From Betaproteobacteria bacterium (GTDB lineage Bacteria > Pseudomonadota > Gammaproteobacteria > Burkholderiales > Rhodocyclaceae): a stretch of DNA of 37,000 bases. A program made the position numbers and the translations under genes. The stretch is from NCBI GenBank assembly GCA_012026675.1, contig VEPA01000190.1, positions 1 through 37,000 on the forward strand, given 5' to 3'. Position 1 is the stretch's first letter; each line of letters starts with the position of its first letter. Under the pieces are notes generated by a model. The model was given only the letters and a program-made list of their open reading frames with translations. It had not been told where the DNA came from and searched no databases. Positions 26,651 through 34,727 of this stretch are shown piece after piece.

Positions 26651-29341
26651 ATGAATAACGAACGCCACTACCTGCACACCCTCTTCGAGCCGGAGTCGAT
26701 TGCCATCGTCGGCGCCTCGGAGACGCCCAACTCGATCGGCGTCACGCTGGTGCGCAACATGCTCGACTCGGGCTATCAGGGCAAACTGTACTTCGTCAAT
26801 CCCCGGCACGAAACCGTGTTCGGCAAGCAAAGCTATGCGTCGGTGGACACCATCCCGCAGCGCCTCGATATCGCGGTGATATGCACTGCGGCCGCCACCG
26901 TGCCGGACATCGTCGCCGCCTGCGGCCGCGCCGGCTGCAAGAACGCCATTGTCATTGCCGGCGGCTTCGCCGAGGCCGGGCCGCGCGGTCGTGCGCTGGA
27001 ACGCGCCGCGCTGGAGAACGCCCGGCGCCACGGCATGCGCCTGCTCGGCCCCAATTGCCTCGGCATCATGCGCCCGGGCAGCCAGATCAACCTGACCTTC
27101 GGCCATGGCTTCGCCCATGCCGGCACCATCGGTCTCATCTCGCAATCGGGCGCCTTGTGCACGGCGATTCTCGACTGGGCCCTGCCCAACAAGATCGGCT
27201 TCTCCAATGTCGTTTCGCTCGGCGCCGAAAGCGATGTCGACTTCGGCGAAGTGCTCGACTACATGGTTTCCGACCCGCGTACCGAGAACATCTTCCTCTA
27301 CATCGAAGGCATCAAGAATGCCCGCCGCTTCATGAGTGCACTGCGAGCCGCGGCACGCTGCAAGCCTGTTTTGCTGATCAAGGTCGGCAAGCATCCGGCC
27401 GGTGAAAAGGCCGCCCGTTCGCATACCGGCGCCCTGGTCGGCGCCGATGACGTCTTCGACGCCGCGCTGCGACGGGCCGGCGTCGTGCGCCTGGCCAACG
27501 TCGGCCAGATGTACGCCGCCGCGTCCGCCCTGTTCTCGCACTTCCGCCCGCGCGGCAAGCGCCTCGCCATCGTCACCAACGGCGGCGGTCCCGGCGTCAT
27601 GGCGGCCGATCACGCCGCCGACATCGGCATCCCGCTGGCCCAGCTCGACCCCGCCACCGTCACGCGACTGAGCGAGCTGCTGCCGCCCACCTGGTCGAAG
27701 TCCAACCCCATCGACATTCTCGGCGATGCCGATCCGGTGCGCTATGGTGCGGCGCTGCAGGCCTGCCTCGACGATGACAACGTTGACGGCGTGCTGGCCA
27801 TCCTGACGCCGCAGGCCATGACCGATCCGACCCAGGCGGCACGCACGGTGATCGAAGTCGCGCGCCAGAGCGACAAGCCCCTGGTGACCTGCTGGATGGG
27901 CGAGGAACAGGTGGGCGAGGCGCGCAAACTGTTTCAGGGCGCGGCCATTCCCACCTTCCGCACGCCGGAACCGGCGGTCGACCTGTTTTCGCATGTCTCC
28001 AACTATTACCGCAACCGGCAGTTGCTGATGCAAACCCCTGCCTCGATCTCGGAACAGGCGCCGCCACGCCTGGAGTCGGCGCGACTGGTGATCGAAACAG
28101 CGCTGATGGAAGGGCGCAAGATACTCAGCGAAATGGAATCGAAGGCCATCCTGTCGGCCTTCAGAATTCCCATCGCGCAAACCATGGTGGCCCGTTCCGC
28201 TTCGGAAGCCATGGTGCTGGCGGAAGAGCTCGGGCTGCCGGTGGTGATGAAAATCGATTCGCCCCAGATCGCGCACAAGAGCGATTGCGGCGGCGTGCGA
28301 CTGAACCTGAACAGCCTTGCAGCGGTGCGCGACGGCTGGCTGGAAATAATGGACGAAGTGAAGAAGAACCGCCCTGACGCGCAGATCAACGGCATTGCCA
28401 TCGAGCCGATGATCCAGAAGGCCAACGGCCGCGAGCTCGTGGTGGGCACGATGCGCGACAAGATCTTCGGCCCCACCATCGTCTTCGGCCCCGGCGGCAC
28501 CAGCGTCGAGGCCTACAACAGCGAGCGCGCCGTGGCCCTGCCGCCGCTCAATCCCTTTCTCGTCGCCGACATGCTGGCATCGACCCGGACAACCGCGCGG
28601 CTCGGCCAATTCCGCAACATGCCGCCGGTAAAAATGGAAGCCATCGAAGCCATACTGCTGAGCGTTTCAGCCATGGTCTGCGAGTTGCCGTGGATCAGCG
28701 CAATGGACATCAACCCGCTGATCGTGGATGAGCACGGCGCGGTCGCGGTGGATGCCCGCATTGCCATCGAGAACATGCCGATCACGGCGGGTCGCTACGA
28801 CCACATGGCGATCCATCCCTATCCGTCGCACCTGAAGACCAGCTATCAGGCCAAGAACGGATCCCTGGTCACGATCCGTCCGATCCGGCCCGAAGATCTT
28901 CACATGGAACAGGAATTCGTCAAGGCCCTGTCGTCAGAATCGCGCTACCTGCGCTTCATGAACACCATCCGCGAAGTCTCGCCGGCACAGCTGATCAGGC
29001 TCACCCAGATCGATTACGACCGCGAAATGGCTTATGTCGCCACCATCGACGTCGATGGCGCGGAGAAGGAAGTCGGCGTCGTCCGCTACGCCACCAGCCC
29101 GGACGGCGAGTCCTGCGAGTTCGCCATCGTCGTTGCCGACGACTGGCAGGGCACGGGCCTGGCCCGGCGCCTCATGGGCACCCTGATCGACACGGCACGC
29201 AATGCCGGCCTCAGGTACATGCATGGCGATTTCCTCGCCGAAAACACGCGCATGCTGGCTTTTGTCGCCAGCCTCGGCTTCGTCCTGTCAACGCACCCGG
29301 AGGATCCGGGACTCAAACGCGGCGTGCTGGTGCTCAATTGA
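26651..29341 (+). CDS. pat: Pat-type protein lysine acetyltransferase (NDP-forming acyl-CoA synthetase-like domains + GNAT)
   Basis: An 896-aa protein matching Salmonella Pat / E. coli YfiQ in length and layout. The CoA-binding domain opens SIAIVGASETPNSIG; the succinyl-CoA-ligase-like part has SQSGALCTAILDWA and SHTGAL, with H258 at the phospho-His position of NDP-forming synthetases. An ATP-grasp region includes GLPVVMKIDSPQIAHKSDCGGV. The C-terminal GNAT domain (~735-890) has CEFAIVV, carrying the expected catalytic Glu, and the acetyl-CoA loop DDWQGTGLARRLM. Pat enzymes acetylate and inactivate acetyl-CoA synthetase and other proteins; in mycobacteria Pat is cAMP-controlled, and E. coli pat is CRP-regulated. 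No cyclic-nucleotide domain is visible here. ATG 26651 fits the family start. The tag gene abuts directly. Confidence 0.92.
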   Translation: MNNERHYLHTLFEPESIAIVGASETPNSIGVTLVRNMLDSGYQGKLYFVNPRHETVFGKQSYASVDTIPQRLDIAVICTAAATVPDIVAACGRAGCKNAIVIAGGFAEAGPRGRALERAALENARRHGMRLLGPNCLGIMRPGSQINLTFGHGFAHAGTIGLISQSGALCTAILDWALPNKIGFSNVVSLGAESDVDFGEVLDYMVSDPRTENIFLYIEGIKNARRFMSALRAAARCKPVLLIKVGKHPAGEKAARSHTGALVGADDVFDAALRRAGVVRLANVGQMYAAASALFSHFRPRGKRLAIVTNGGGPGVMAADHAADIGIPLAQLDPATVTRLSELLPPTWSKSNPIDILGDADPVRYGAALQACLDDDNVDGVLAILTPQAMTDPTQAARTVIEVARQSDKPLVTCWMGEEQVGEARKLFQGAAIPTFRTPEPAVDLFSHVSNYYRNRQLLMQTPASISEQAPPRLESARLVIETALMEGRKILSEMESKAILSAFRIPIAQTMVARSASEAMVLAEELGLPVVMKIDSPQIAHKSDCGGVRLNLNSLAAVRDGWLEIMDEVKKNRPDAQINGIAIEPMIQKANGRELVVGTMRDKIFGPTIVFGPGGTSVEAYNSERAVALPPLNPFLVADMLASTRTTARLGQFRNMPPVKMEAIEAILLSVSAMVCELPWISAMDINPLIVDEHGAVAVDARIAIENMPITAGRYDHMAIHPYPSHLKTSYQAKNGSLVTIRPIRPEDLHMEQEFVKALSSESRYLRFMNTIREVSPAQLIRLTQIDYDREMAYVATIDVDGAEKEVGVVRYATSPDGESCEFAIVVADDWQGTGLARRLMGTLIDTARNAGLRYMHGDFLAENTRMLAFVASLGFVLSTHPEDPGLKRGVLVLN

Positions 29342-29929
29342 ATGGCGAAAGTCGGCGCTGGCGCCACGACGCGCTGCCCCTGGTGCGGCACTGACCCTCT
29401 CTACGTCGCCTATCATGATACCGAGTGGGGCGTGCCCTGCCACGACGAGCGCACGCTGTTTGAATTTCTGATACTCGAAGGCGCGCAGGCCGGCCTGTCA
29501 TGGATCACCATCCTCCGGAAGCGCGAAAACTATCGCCGTGCCTTCGACAACTTCGATGCAACGCGCATCGCCCGCTACGGAGAAGGCGATGTGGCGCGCC
29601 TGCTGGGCGATGCCGGCATCGTCAGAAACCGGCTGAAGATCGCCGCCAGCATCGGCAACGCGCGCGCCACGCTGGAGCTCTACGAACAGGGCGGCAGCCT
29701 GGACCAGTTGCTGTGGGGTTTCGTCGATGGCCGTCCGCGCATCAACCACTGGCGCAAGCCGGACGAAATTCCCGCCATCACTCCCGAGGCCGAAGCCCTG
29801 TCCAGGGAACTCAAGCGTCGGGGATTTCGCTTCATCGGCCCCACGGTCATTTACGCCCACATGCAGGCAACCGGCATGGTCAATGATCACCTGGTCTCCT
29901 GTCCGCGCCACGCTGAACTCGGCGATTGA
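29342..29929 (+). CDS. tag: DNA-3-methyladenine glycosylase I
   Basis: A 195-aa base-excision repair enzyme that removes 3-methyladenine. It closely follows E. coli Tag: an N-terminal Cys (RCPWCG) and H in YHDTEWGVP contribute to the zinc snap, LEGAQAGLSWITILRKRENYR holds the catalytic-region Glu, DAGIVRNRLKI is the HhH-like segment, and VNDHLVSCPRH supplies the C-terminal zinc His and Cys. Its ATG immediately follows the pat stop codon, so the two are translationally coupled, although no functional link between acetylation and alkylation repair is obvious. A hairpin lies at the stop codon. Confidence 0.95.
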   Translation: MAKVGAGATTRCPWCGTDPLYVAYHDTEWGVPCHDERTLFEFLILEGAQAGLSWITILRKRENYRRAFDNFDATRIARYGEGDVARLLGDAGIVRNRLKIAASIGNARATLELYEQGGSLDQLLWGFVDGRPRINHWRKPDEIPAITPEAEALSRELKRRGFRFIGPTVIYAHMQATGMVNDHLVSCPRHAELGD

Positions 29930-29957
29930 CAGGCGCCGTGCCATGGCGTCGCCTGTC
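29928..29957 (+). other. Hairpin at the tag stop codon
   Basis: GACAGGCG (29928-29935) pairs with CGCCTGTC (29950-29957), and the 14-nt interior contains a smaller GCCATGGC palindrome. No T-run follows, so this may be a weak terminator or processing site between tag and the second cyclase. Confidence 0.35.
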
Positions 29958-30020
29958 GGCGCCCTGGCGGGCCATGAACTTTGTCCTATTATGGTTACAA
30001 TGGCAAAACGTTCAGCCAAA

Positions 30021-30036
30021 TGGCCAAAACTGGCCA
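30021..30036. repeat. TGGCCA-AAAC-TGGCCA repeat before the second cyclase
   Basis: Two copies of the self-complementary hexamer TGGCCA flank AAAC, 9 bp before the ATG at 30046. Related GGCAAAAC and GCCAAA strings precede it (30002-30019). Possible operator or translation-blocking hairpin. A TACAAT at 29996-30001 could be a -10 element, but no good -35 accompanies it. Confidence 0.4.
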
Positions 30037-30045
30037 ATATTGCGC

Positions 30046-32403
30046 ATGCAAATCGGCTTCGAAACCATACGCGAAATTCTCGAGCATCGGCTGCATCAAA
30101 AGGATATCGAGAAACTTCTGCATGGACTCGACGAGTCCGGCAAGGCGGAGCTGTTCTACCGGATTACCGAGATGCTGCGTCGCACCTCGGCGCTGGCCGA
30201 CATTGCCAACCGCGTATACGACAGCCTTTCCCTGGATGTCTTGTTCCCGCGCCTGATGGAGGTGGTTACCGAAGCGCTGCGCGCCGACCGCAGTTCGCTG
30301 TTTCTGTACGATGCGGAAACCCGTGAACTGTTCTCGCGCGTCGTGCAGGGCGACGCCATCGGAGAAATTCGCTTCCCCTGCCACCTCGGCATCGCCGGTT
30401 CGGTGTTCACCAGCGGCCAGGCGGAAATCATCGCCGACGCCTACGCCGATCCGCGCTTCAATCAGGAGGTAGACCGACGCACCGGCTACCACACGCGCAA
30501 TATTCTCTGCGTTCCGATCCGCAACAAGAACCACCAGGTGATCGGCATCACCCAGGCGCTGAACAAGCATGCGGGCGACTTCGATGCCGAAGACCAGCGC
30601 CTGCTCGAAGGACTCTCGCTGCAGGCATCCGCCGCACTCGAAAATGCGCGCCTGTTCGAGAAAGTCGAGCGCCAGCAACGCGAGGAAGTCATGCTGCTGG
30701 AAGTCAGCGTCTCGATTGTCGCGGAGATCCACCTCGATCCGCTGCTGGTAAAAATCATGGCCGCGGCAACGTCCTTGCTCGATGCCGCCCGCGGCACGCT
30801 GTTTCTGTTCGATGCGAGCAGCAACGAACTGTTCTCCCGGGTCGCCGGCGGCATCGGCGGCGAGGAGATTCGTTTGCCGGCGGACTCAGGCATTGCCGGG
30901 GAATGCTTCACTAGCGGCCAGGCCATCAACATTGCCGATGCCTACTCGGATCCCCGCTTCAATGCGGATTTTGACCGGCAGACCGGTTACCACACCCACA
31001 GTGTGTTGTGTATGCCGATTGTCGCCAAGGGCGGGCGCAAAATCGGCGTCATGCAGATCCTGAACCGCAGGGAAGGCGCCTTCGGCGGTGCCGACGAGCA
31101 ACGCCTGCGGGCATTCTCGGCCCAGGCAGCCATCGCCATCGAGAATGCGCAGTTGTTCGAAGATGTCAGCGCCGAACGCAACTACAACGAGGCCATTCTC
31201 CACAGCATGAACAATGCCGTGCTGACGCTGGACGCCAACGGCATATTGCGGAAAGTCAACGAAGCGGCGCGCCGTATCCTGCGCCGCAGTGACGAGGAAC
31301 TGGTCGGCCACCGCCTGGACGAGATTTTTCCCGGTCGCAACAGCTGGGTAGCGAAAAGCCTGGCCAAGGTACAGGCCTCGGGCAATACGGACATCACCGT
31401 CGATACCGACCTGTTGATCGCGGGCACCGAGACAATCTCGGTGAATCTCGCCACGGTGCAGCTGAGCGGCCTGGGTAACGAGCCCTTCGGCTACATGCTG
31501 ATGATGGAAGACATCACCCGCGAGAAGCGTCTGCGCAACACCATGTCGCGCTACATGAGCAAGCCGGTGGTGGATCGGCTTCTGGAAAGCGGCGACGCAG
31601 AGCTGGGTGGCACGGGGCGCGACGTCAGCGTGCTGTTTTCCGACATCCGCGGCTTCACCTCGATCTCGGAACGCCTGGGCGCCAAGGAAACGGTGGCCTT
31701 GCTCAACGAGTATTTCACCGACATGGTGGATATCGTGTTCGCCCACAATGGAGTGCTCGACAAATACATCGGCGACAAACTCATGGCGGTGTTCGGCTCG
31801 GTCCTGCAGAGCGCACAGGATGCGGGCAACGCGGTCACGGTCGGCAACAAGATGATGACCGCCCTGCACCAGCTCAATCGGCGTCGCGCCGCGCGCGGCG
31901 GCGAAGCAATCCGGATCGGGGTCGGCATCAGCACGGGCAATGTCGTCGCCGGGAACATCGGCTCGCTCAAGCACATGGAGTACACCGTCGTCGGCGATCG
32001 GGTCAATCTGGCCGAGCGCCTGGAAAGCGCCAACAAGTTCTACGGGACCTCGATCCTGATTTGCGACGCCACCTACACGGCGATAAAGGATCATGCCGCT
32101 ACCCGCGAGGTCGATCTGATTCGTGTGCGCGGCAGGGAGACACCAGTTGCCATCCATGAAGCACTGGACCATTTTTCGGCAGACAGCTTTCCCAATCGCG
32201 CGGAAGTGCTGGCCGCGTTCAGCGAGGGGCTCCTGCACTATCGCCAGCGCAACTGGGCCGCGGCCGAAAAATCCTTTGGCGTGGCTCTGGCCGCCAATCC
32301 GATGGACGGCCCATCGAGAATCTATATCGAACGCTGCGAGGTTTACCGCGACACCCCGCCACCACCGGACTGGGACGGGGTATGGTCCATGCCGGACAAG
32401 TAG
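30046..32403 (+). CDS. GAF-GAF-PAS class III adenylate cyclase (CyaB1-like)
   Basis: A 785-aa cytosolic cyclase: N-terminal helices, GAF-1 (~65-210), GAF-2 (~230-375), PAS (~385-500, LHSMNNAVLTLDANGILRKV), catalytic domain (~525-700) and a TPR-like tail ending IYIERCE. This is the domain order of Anabaena CyaB1/CyaB2, whose GAF domains bind cAMP and autoactivate. The NKFDE signature is partial: GAF-1 has N173-K...F-x3-D but then Gln; GAF-2 has N340-R...F-x3-D-E. Catalytic residues are complete: D533, K573, D577, T647, N654, R658, with the Lys-Thr pair indicating ATP. No membrane segment is seen. I chose ATG 30046 because residues encoded upstream look non-coding; no clear ribosome-binding site is present. 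Stop is TAG. Confidence 0.88.
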   Translation: MQIGFETIREILEHRLHQKDIEKLLHGLDESGKAELFYRITEMLRRTSALADIANRVYDSLSLDVLFPRLMEVVTEALRADRSSLFLYDAETRELFSRVVQGDAIGEIRFPCHLGIAGSVFTSGQAEIIADAYADPRFNQEVDRRTGYHTRNILCVPIRNKNHQVIGITQALNKHAGDFDAEDQRLLEGLSLQASAALENARLFEKVERQQREEVMLLEVSVSIVAEIHLDPLLVKIMAAATSLLDAARGTLFLFDASSNELFSRVAGGIGGEEIRLPADSGIAGECFTSGQAINIADAYSDPRFNADFDRQTGYHTHSVLCMPIVAKGGRKIGVMQILNRREGAFGGADEQRLRAFSAQAAIAIENAQLFEDVSAERNYNEAILHSMNNAVLTLDANGILRKVNEAARRILRRSDEELVGHRLDEIFPGRNSWVAKSLAKVQASGNTDITVDTDLLIAGTETISVNLATVQLSGLGNEPFGYMLMMEDITREKRLRNTMSRYMSKPVVDRLLESGDAELGGTGRDVSVLFSDIRGFTSISERLGAKETVALLNEYFTDMVDIVFAHNGVLDKYIGDKLMAVFGSVLQSAQDAGNAVTVGNKMMTALHQLNRRRAARGGEAIRIGVGISTGNVVAGNIGSLKHMEYTVVGDRVNLAERLESANKFYGTSILICDATYTAIKDHAATREVDLIRVRGRETPVAIHEALDHFSADSFPNRAEVLAAFSEGLLHYRQRNWAAAEKSFGVALAANPMDGPSRIYIERCEVYRDTPPPPDWDGVWSMPDK

Positions 32404-32455
32404 CGGCCGCAGGCTTGCGCCTCGCGTTCACCGCCGTGGCCGGCGGAACCTCAGT

Positions 32456-33706
32456 CTAGCCGGTTGTGATCGTACGCGATCGGACGCCGCGTCCCATGGC
32501 CAGCACCGTTAGCACCGCAAGCATCTGCAACAGGGCCACCCCTGGCAGCACGCCGTCGCGGCCGCCGGCATCGAGCAACATGCCGAAGGCCAGCGGGCCC
32601 AGGGCCAGGCCGACGTCAAGTCCCGAATAGACGAAACCGTAGACGCGGCCAAACGCCGGTGAGGCATTGCCGCCGGCGAGCGACTCGGTCGCAACGCGAC
32701 GCACCAGCAGATCACGCGAAGGGCCGGCCAGACCGACTCCGACGCCGACCCCGACCATCAGCGGAATCACGCTCCAGGCCGGCGGCAAACCACTGGCCAG
32801 CACCGAGGCAAAGACCGCGGCGGCGACCAGGGCGGCGCCCACTGCACGATCATGCGCATGCACCCGCACGGCGACGACCCCGCCAACCACCATGCCCACC
32901 GCCGAACCAAGCAGGTAGCCCGTCAACGCCGTTACACCCGCCGCTGCCGTCAATCCGTAAATGCCTCCCAGCACCGGCACGGAAAAACTCTGCAAGCCGC
33001 CGAAAGCCGCCGTGATCAGCAGAAAGAACAAAAAGGCCAGCCAGATGACCGGAGCGCCGAGGAAACCGAAAGTCGTCGCCGCTGCCGTGCCATCAGCGCC
33101 GTGCGTGCCTGCGGGAACTTTTGCCAGTTCATCGTCCAGCAGCGGCCGCGCCATCCGCAACGCGGCCACGCAGCAAAAGGCCGCCAGGGCCGCCGCAAGC
33201 CCGGCACCGCGCCAGCCAGCCCAGGTCAGCGCCGTTCCGGAGATCGTCGCACCGAGCGCCCAACCCAGGTTTCCCGAGAGGCCGTGCACCGAAAACGCGT
33301 AACCCAGACGCGACGGCAACACCTTTTTGTTCAGCAGCGAAAAGTCCGCCGGATGGAATACCGAGTTGCCGATGCCGGCCAGGGCCACCGCCAGCACCAG
33401 CATCCAGTAATTGATTGCGGCCGCAAGTGCCAGGCCGGAGGCCGCCAGCAACCCCACCCCAGCCATCAGGACACGACGCGCGCCGTAGCGGTCGACGACG
33501 ATCCCGGCAAAAGCCTGGCCGACGCCGGAGATGGCGAAAACCACTGTCATCAGGAAACCGGCCTCGGTGTAGCCGAAACCGAAGTCCGGCATCAGCAGCG
33601 GAAACAGCGGCGGTAACAAAAGGTGAAACAGGTGCGAAGTGGCGTGGGCCATGCCGACCAGCGCAATCACCGCGGCATCGGCACGGACAGGGGTGTGAGC
33701 AACCAT
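32456..33706 (-). CDS. MFS transporter, Fsr (fosmidomycin-resistance)-like
   Basis: A 416-aa inner-membrane major facilitator with about 12 hydrophobic segments. The start ALVGMAHATSHLFHLLLPPLFPLL resembles the Fsr/YfcJ-like exporters, where a His-rich first helix is typical. VDRYGARRVLM is the conserved loop between helices 2 and 3. A cytoplasmic mid-loop (DDELAKVPAGTHGADG) separates the halves. Substrate unknown; drug or metabolite export is the family expectation. It converges on the second cyclase gene with a 52-bp gap that lacks a hairpin I can support. No strong ribosome-binding site precedes the ATG. Stop is TAG. Confidence 0.82.
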   Translation of the reverse strand: MVAHTPVRADAAVIALVGMAHATSHLFHLLLPPLFPLLMPDFGFGYTEAGFLMTVVFAISGVGQAFAGIVVDRYGARRVLMAGVGLLAASGLALAAAINYWMLVLAVALAGIGNSVFHPADFSLLNKKVLPSRLGYAFSVHGLSGNLGWALGATISGTALTWAGWRGAGLAAALAAFCCVAALRMARPLLDDELAKVPAGTHGADGTAAATTFGFLGAPVIWLAFLFFLLITAAFGGLQSFSVPVLGGIYGLTAAAGVTALTGYLLGSAVGMVVGGVVAVRVHAHDRAVGAALVAAAVFASVLASGLPPAWSVIPLMVGVGVGVGLAGPSRDLLVRRVATESLAGGNASPAFGRVYGFVYSGLDVGLALGPLAFGMLLDAGGRDGVLPGVALLQMLAVLTVLAMGRGVRSRTITTG

Positions 33707-33838
33707 CGGCGGATGCTAACTGAAATCCGCGGCTGAAATATCCGCTGACACTCGCTAACAGACGGGCGCCCCGCGCCTGCCTATCTTGCGGTTCATGGGC
33801 GACGCATCAGCGCCGCCCGCCAACCCGAGGAGATTGTC

Positions 33839-34345
33839 ATGAAAACGAAGTTTCAGTGCAGGCTAACGTCGGACTTAACGACGTTAAGCGCAGCGGCCGG
33901 AACTAATGTGAAAGCCTTGCGAATCGGCATGATCGCCACCACGCTGCTGGTCCTGGGCGCAGTCGCCGCCCCGGCGCGCGCCGACAACGTCTATATCGAT
34001 CGCGGCGGCTGGCGTAACGACAGCCACTTCGCCGACCGCGGCGGTTGGCGTCAGGACCGCCACGAAATCCGTCAGGACCGGCGCGAACTGCGCAGCGACT
34101 ACCGCGAACTGGCCAGGGACCGCGCCGACTTCCAGCGCGCGCAGGCCCGCGGCGACATCAACGGCATGTTCCGCGAACACATGGAAATCCGTCAGGACAT
34201 GAGGGAAATCCGCCGCGACCGGGCCGAATTGCACCGCGATGTGCACGCTGTCCGCCACGACTACGCCGGCTGGCAAGTGCCACCGCGTGTCCATTGGCAT
34301 ACAGTGGGTTCGTGGCAGAACCACGGCCATCATTTCGGCTGGTAG
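33839..34345 (+). CDS. Exported Arg/Asp-rich helical protein of unknown function
   Basis: A 168-aa protein I do not recognise. A strong GAGGAG ribosome-binding site lies 6 nt before the ATG. About 27 polar residues precede a hydrophobic signal segment (MIATTLLVLGAVAAPARA|DN), so it is probably periplasmic with an unusually long leader; a GTG at 33908 would give a normal signal peptide but has a poorer site. The mature part starts with two DRGGW repeats, then a charged helix with recurring RQDRxEI / RxDRxEL units at roughly 7-11 residue spacing, and ends in a Trp/His-rich tail (VHWHTV...NHGHHFGW) that could bind metal. It stands alone, divergent from the MFS gene. Stop is TAG. Confidence 0.7.
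   Translation: MKTKFQCRLTSDLTTLSAAAGTNVKALRIGMIATTLLVLGAVAAPARADNVYIDRGGWRNDSHFADRGGWRQDRHEIRQDRRELRSDYRELARDRADFQRAQARGDINGMFREHMEIRQDMREIRRDRAELHRDVHAVRHDYAGWQVPPRVHWHTVGSWQNHGHHFGW
33864..33888 (+). repeat. Two overlapping inverted repeats inside the 5' end of the Arg/Asp-rich protein gene
   Basis: TAACGTCG (33864-33871) pairs with CGACGTTA (33879-33886) across 7 nt, and CTTAACG (33874-33880) pairs with CGTTAAG (33882-33888) around one base. The two structures share bases and cannot form together. They lie between the strong ATG start and the alternative GTG start. Confidence 0.45.
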
Positions 34346-34420
34346 CCGGGCCGCGGCAACGCCATCGCAATTGAGCCTGGGCAGCACCCGCCAGAAGCTG
34401 CCGCATTGCCGGTGCGATCG

Positions 34421-34727
34421 TCAGCGGTCAGTGCCGAGGCAATCGGGCGTGACGAGGCGCGCCGGGCCGGGACACTGGAGCGGCAAACCGGGCGCGGTCG
34501 CCGTATCGCCAGCGCCGACTCTTGCGGCGACGATGCGATTGAGGTCGAGCAGTTGTTGCAGCAGGTCGGCCTTCGCGCGTCGCGCCGGCTTCCTTCAGAC
34601 CCGCATGGCCGAAGGCGCGAAACAGGTGGTCGAGAAAGAGTTGCACCTCGCCTTCTTCGTCGCCGCTGATGTGTTCGCGACACCAGGCGACGAAGCCGGC
34701 GAGAGTGACGGAAAGCTCAGGGGACAA
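34421..34727 (-). pseudogene. Decayed fragment of a DNA methyltransferase (restriction-modification type)
   Basis: From a possible TTG start at 34727, the frame reads LSPELSVTLAGFVAWCREHI, then GDEEGEVQLFLDHLFRAFGH, then AGLKEAGATREGR. This resembles the N-terminus of large class I SAM-dependent DNA methyltransferases. Similarity then stops in that frame, and a neighbouring frame (about 34573 to 34421) continues KADLLQQLLDLNRIVAARVG, which resembles the Leu-rich tail seen near the C-terminus of the same enzymes. The whole catalytic middle is missing. The best reading is an internal deletion plus frameshift. The start overlaps the end of the PIN toxin gene. Recognition is from memory, so the family is tentative. 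34346-34420 holds nothing I can support. Confidence 0.45.

Noticed and set aside
26591-28609. A 672-codon minus-strand frame opposite pat
   Set aside because: Shadow of a well-supported gene with low-complexity His/Gly/Arg composition.
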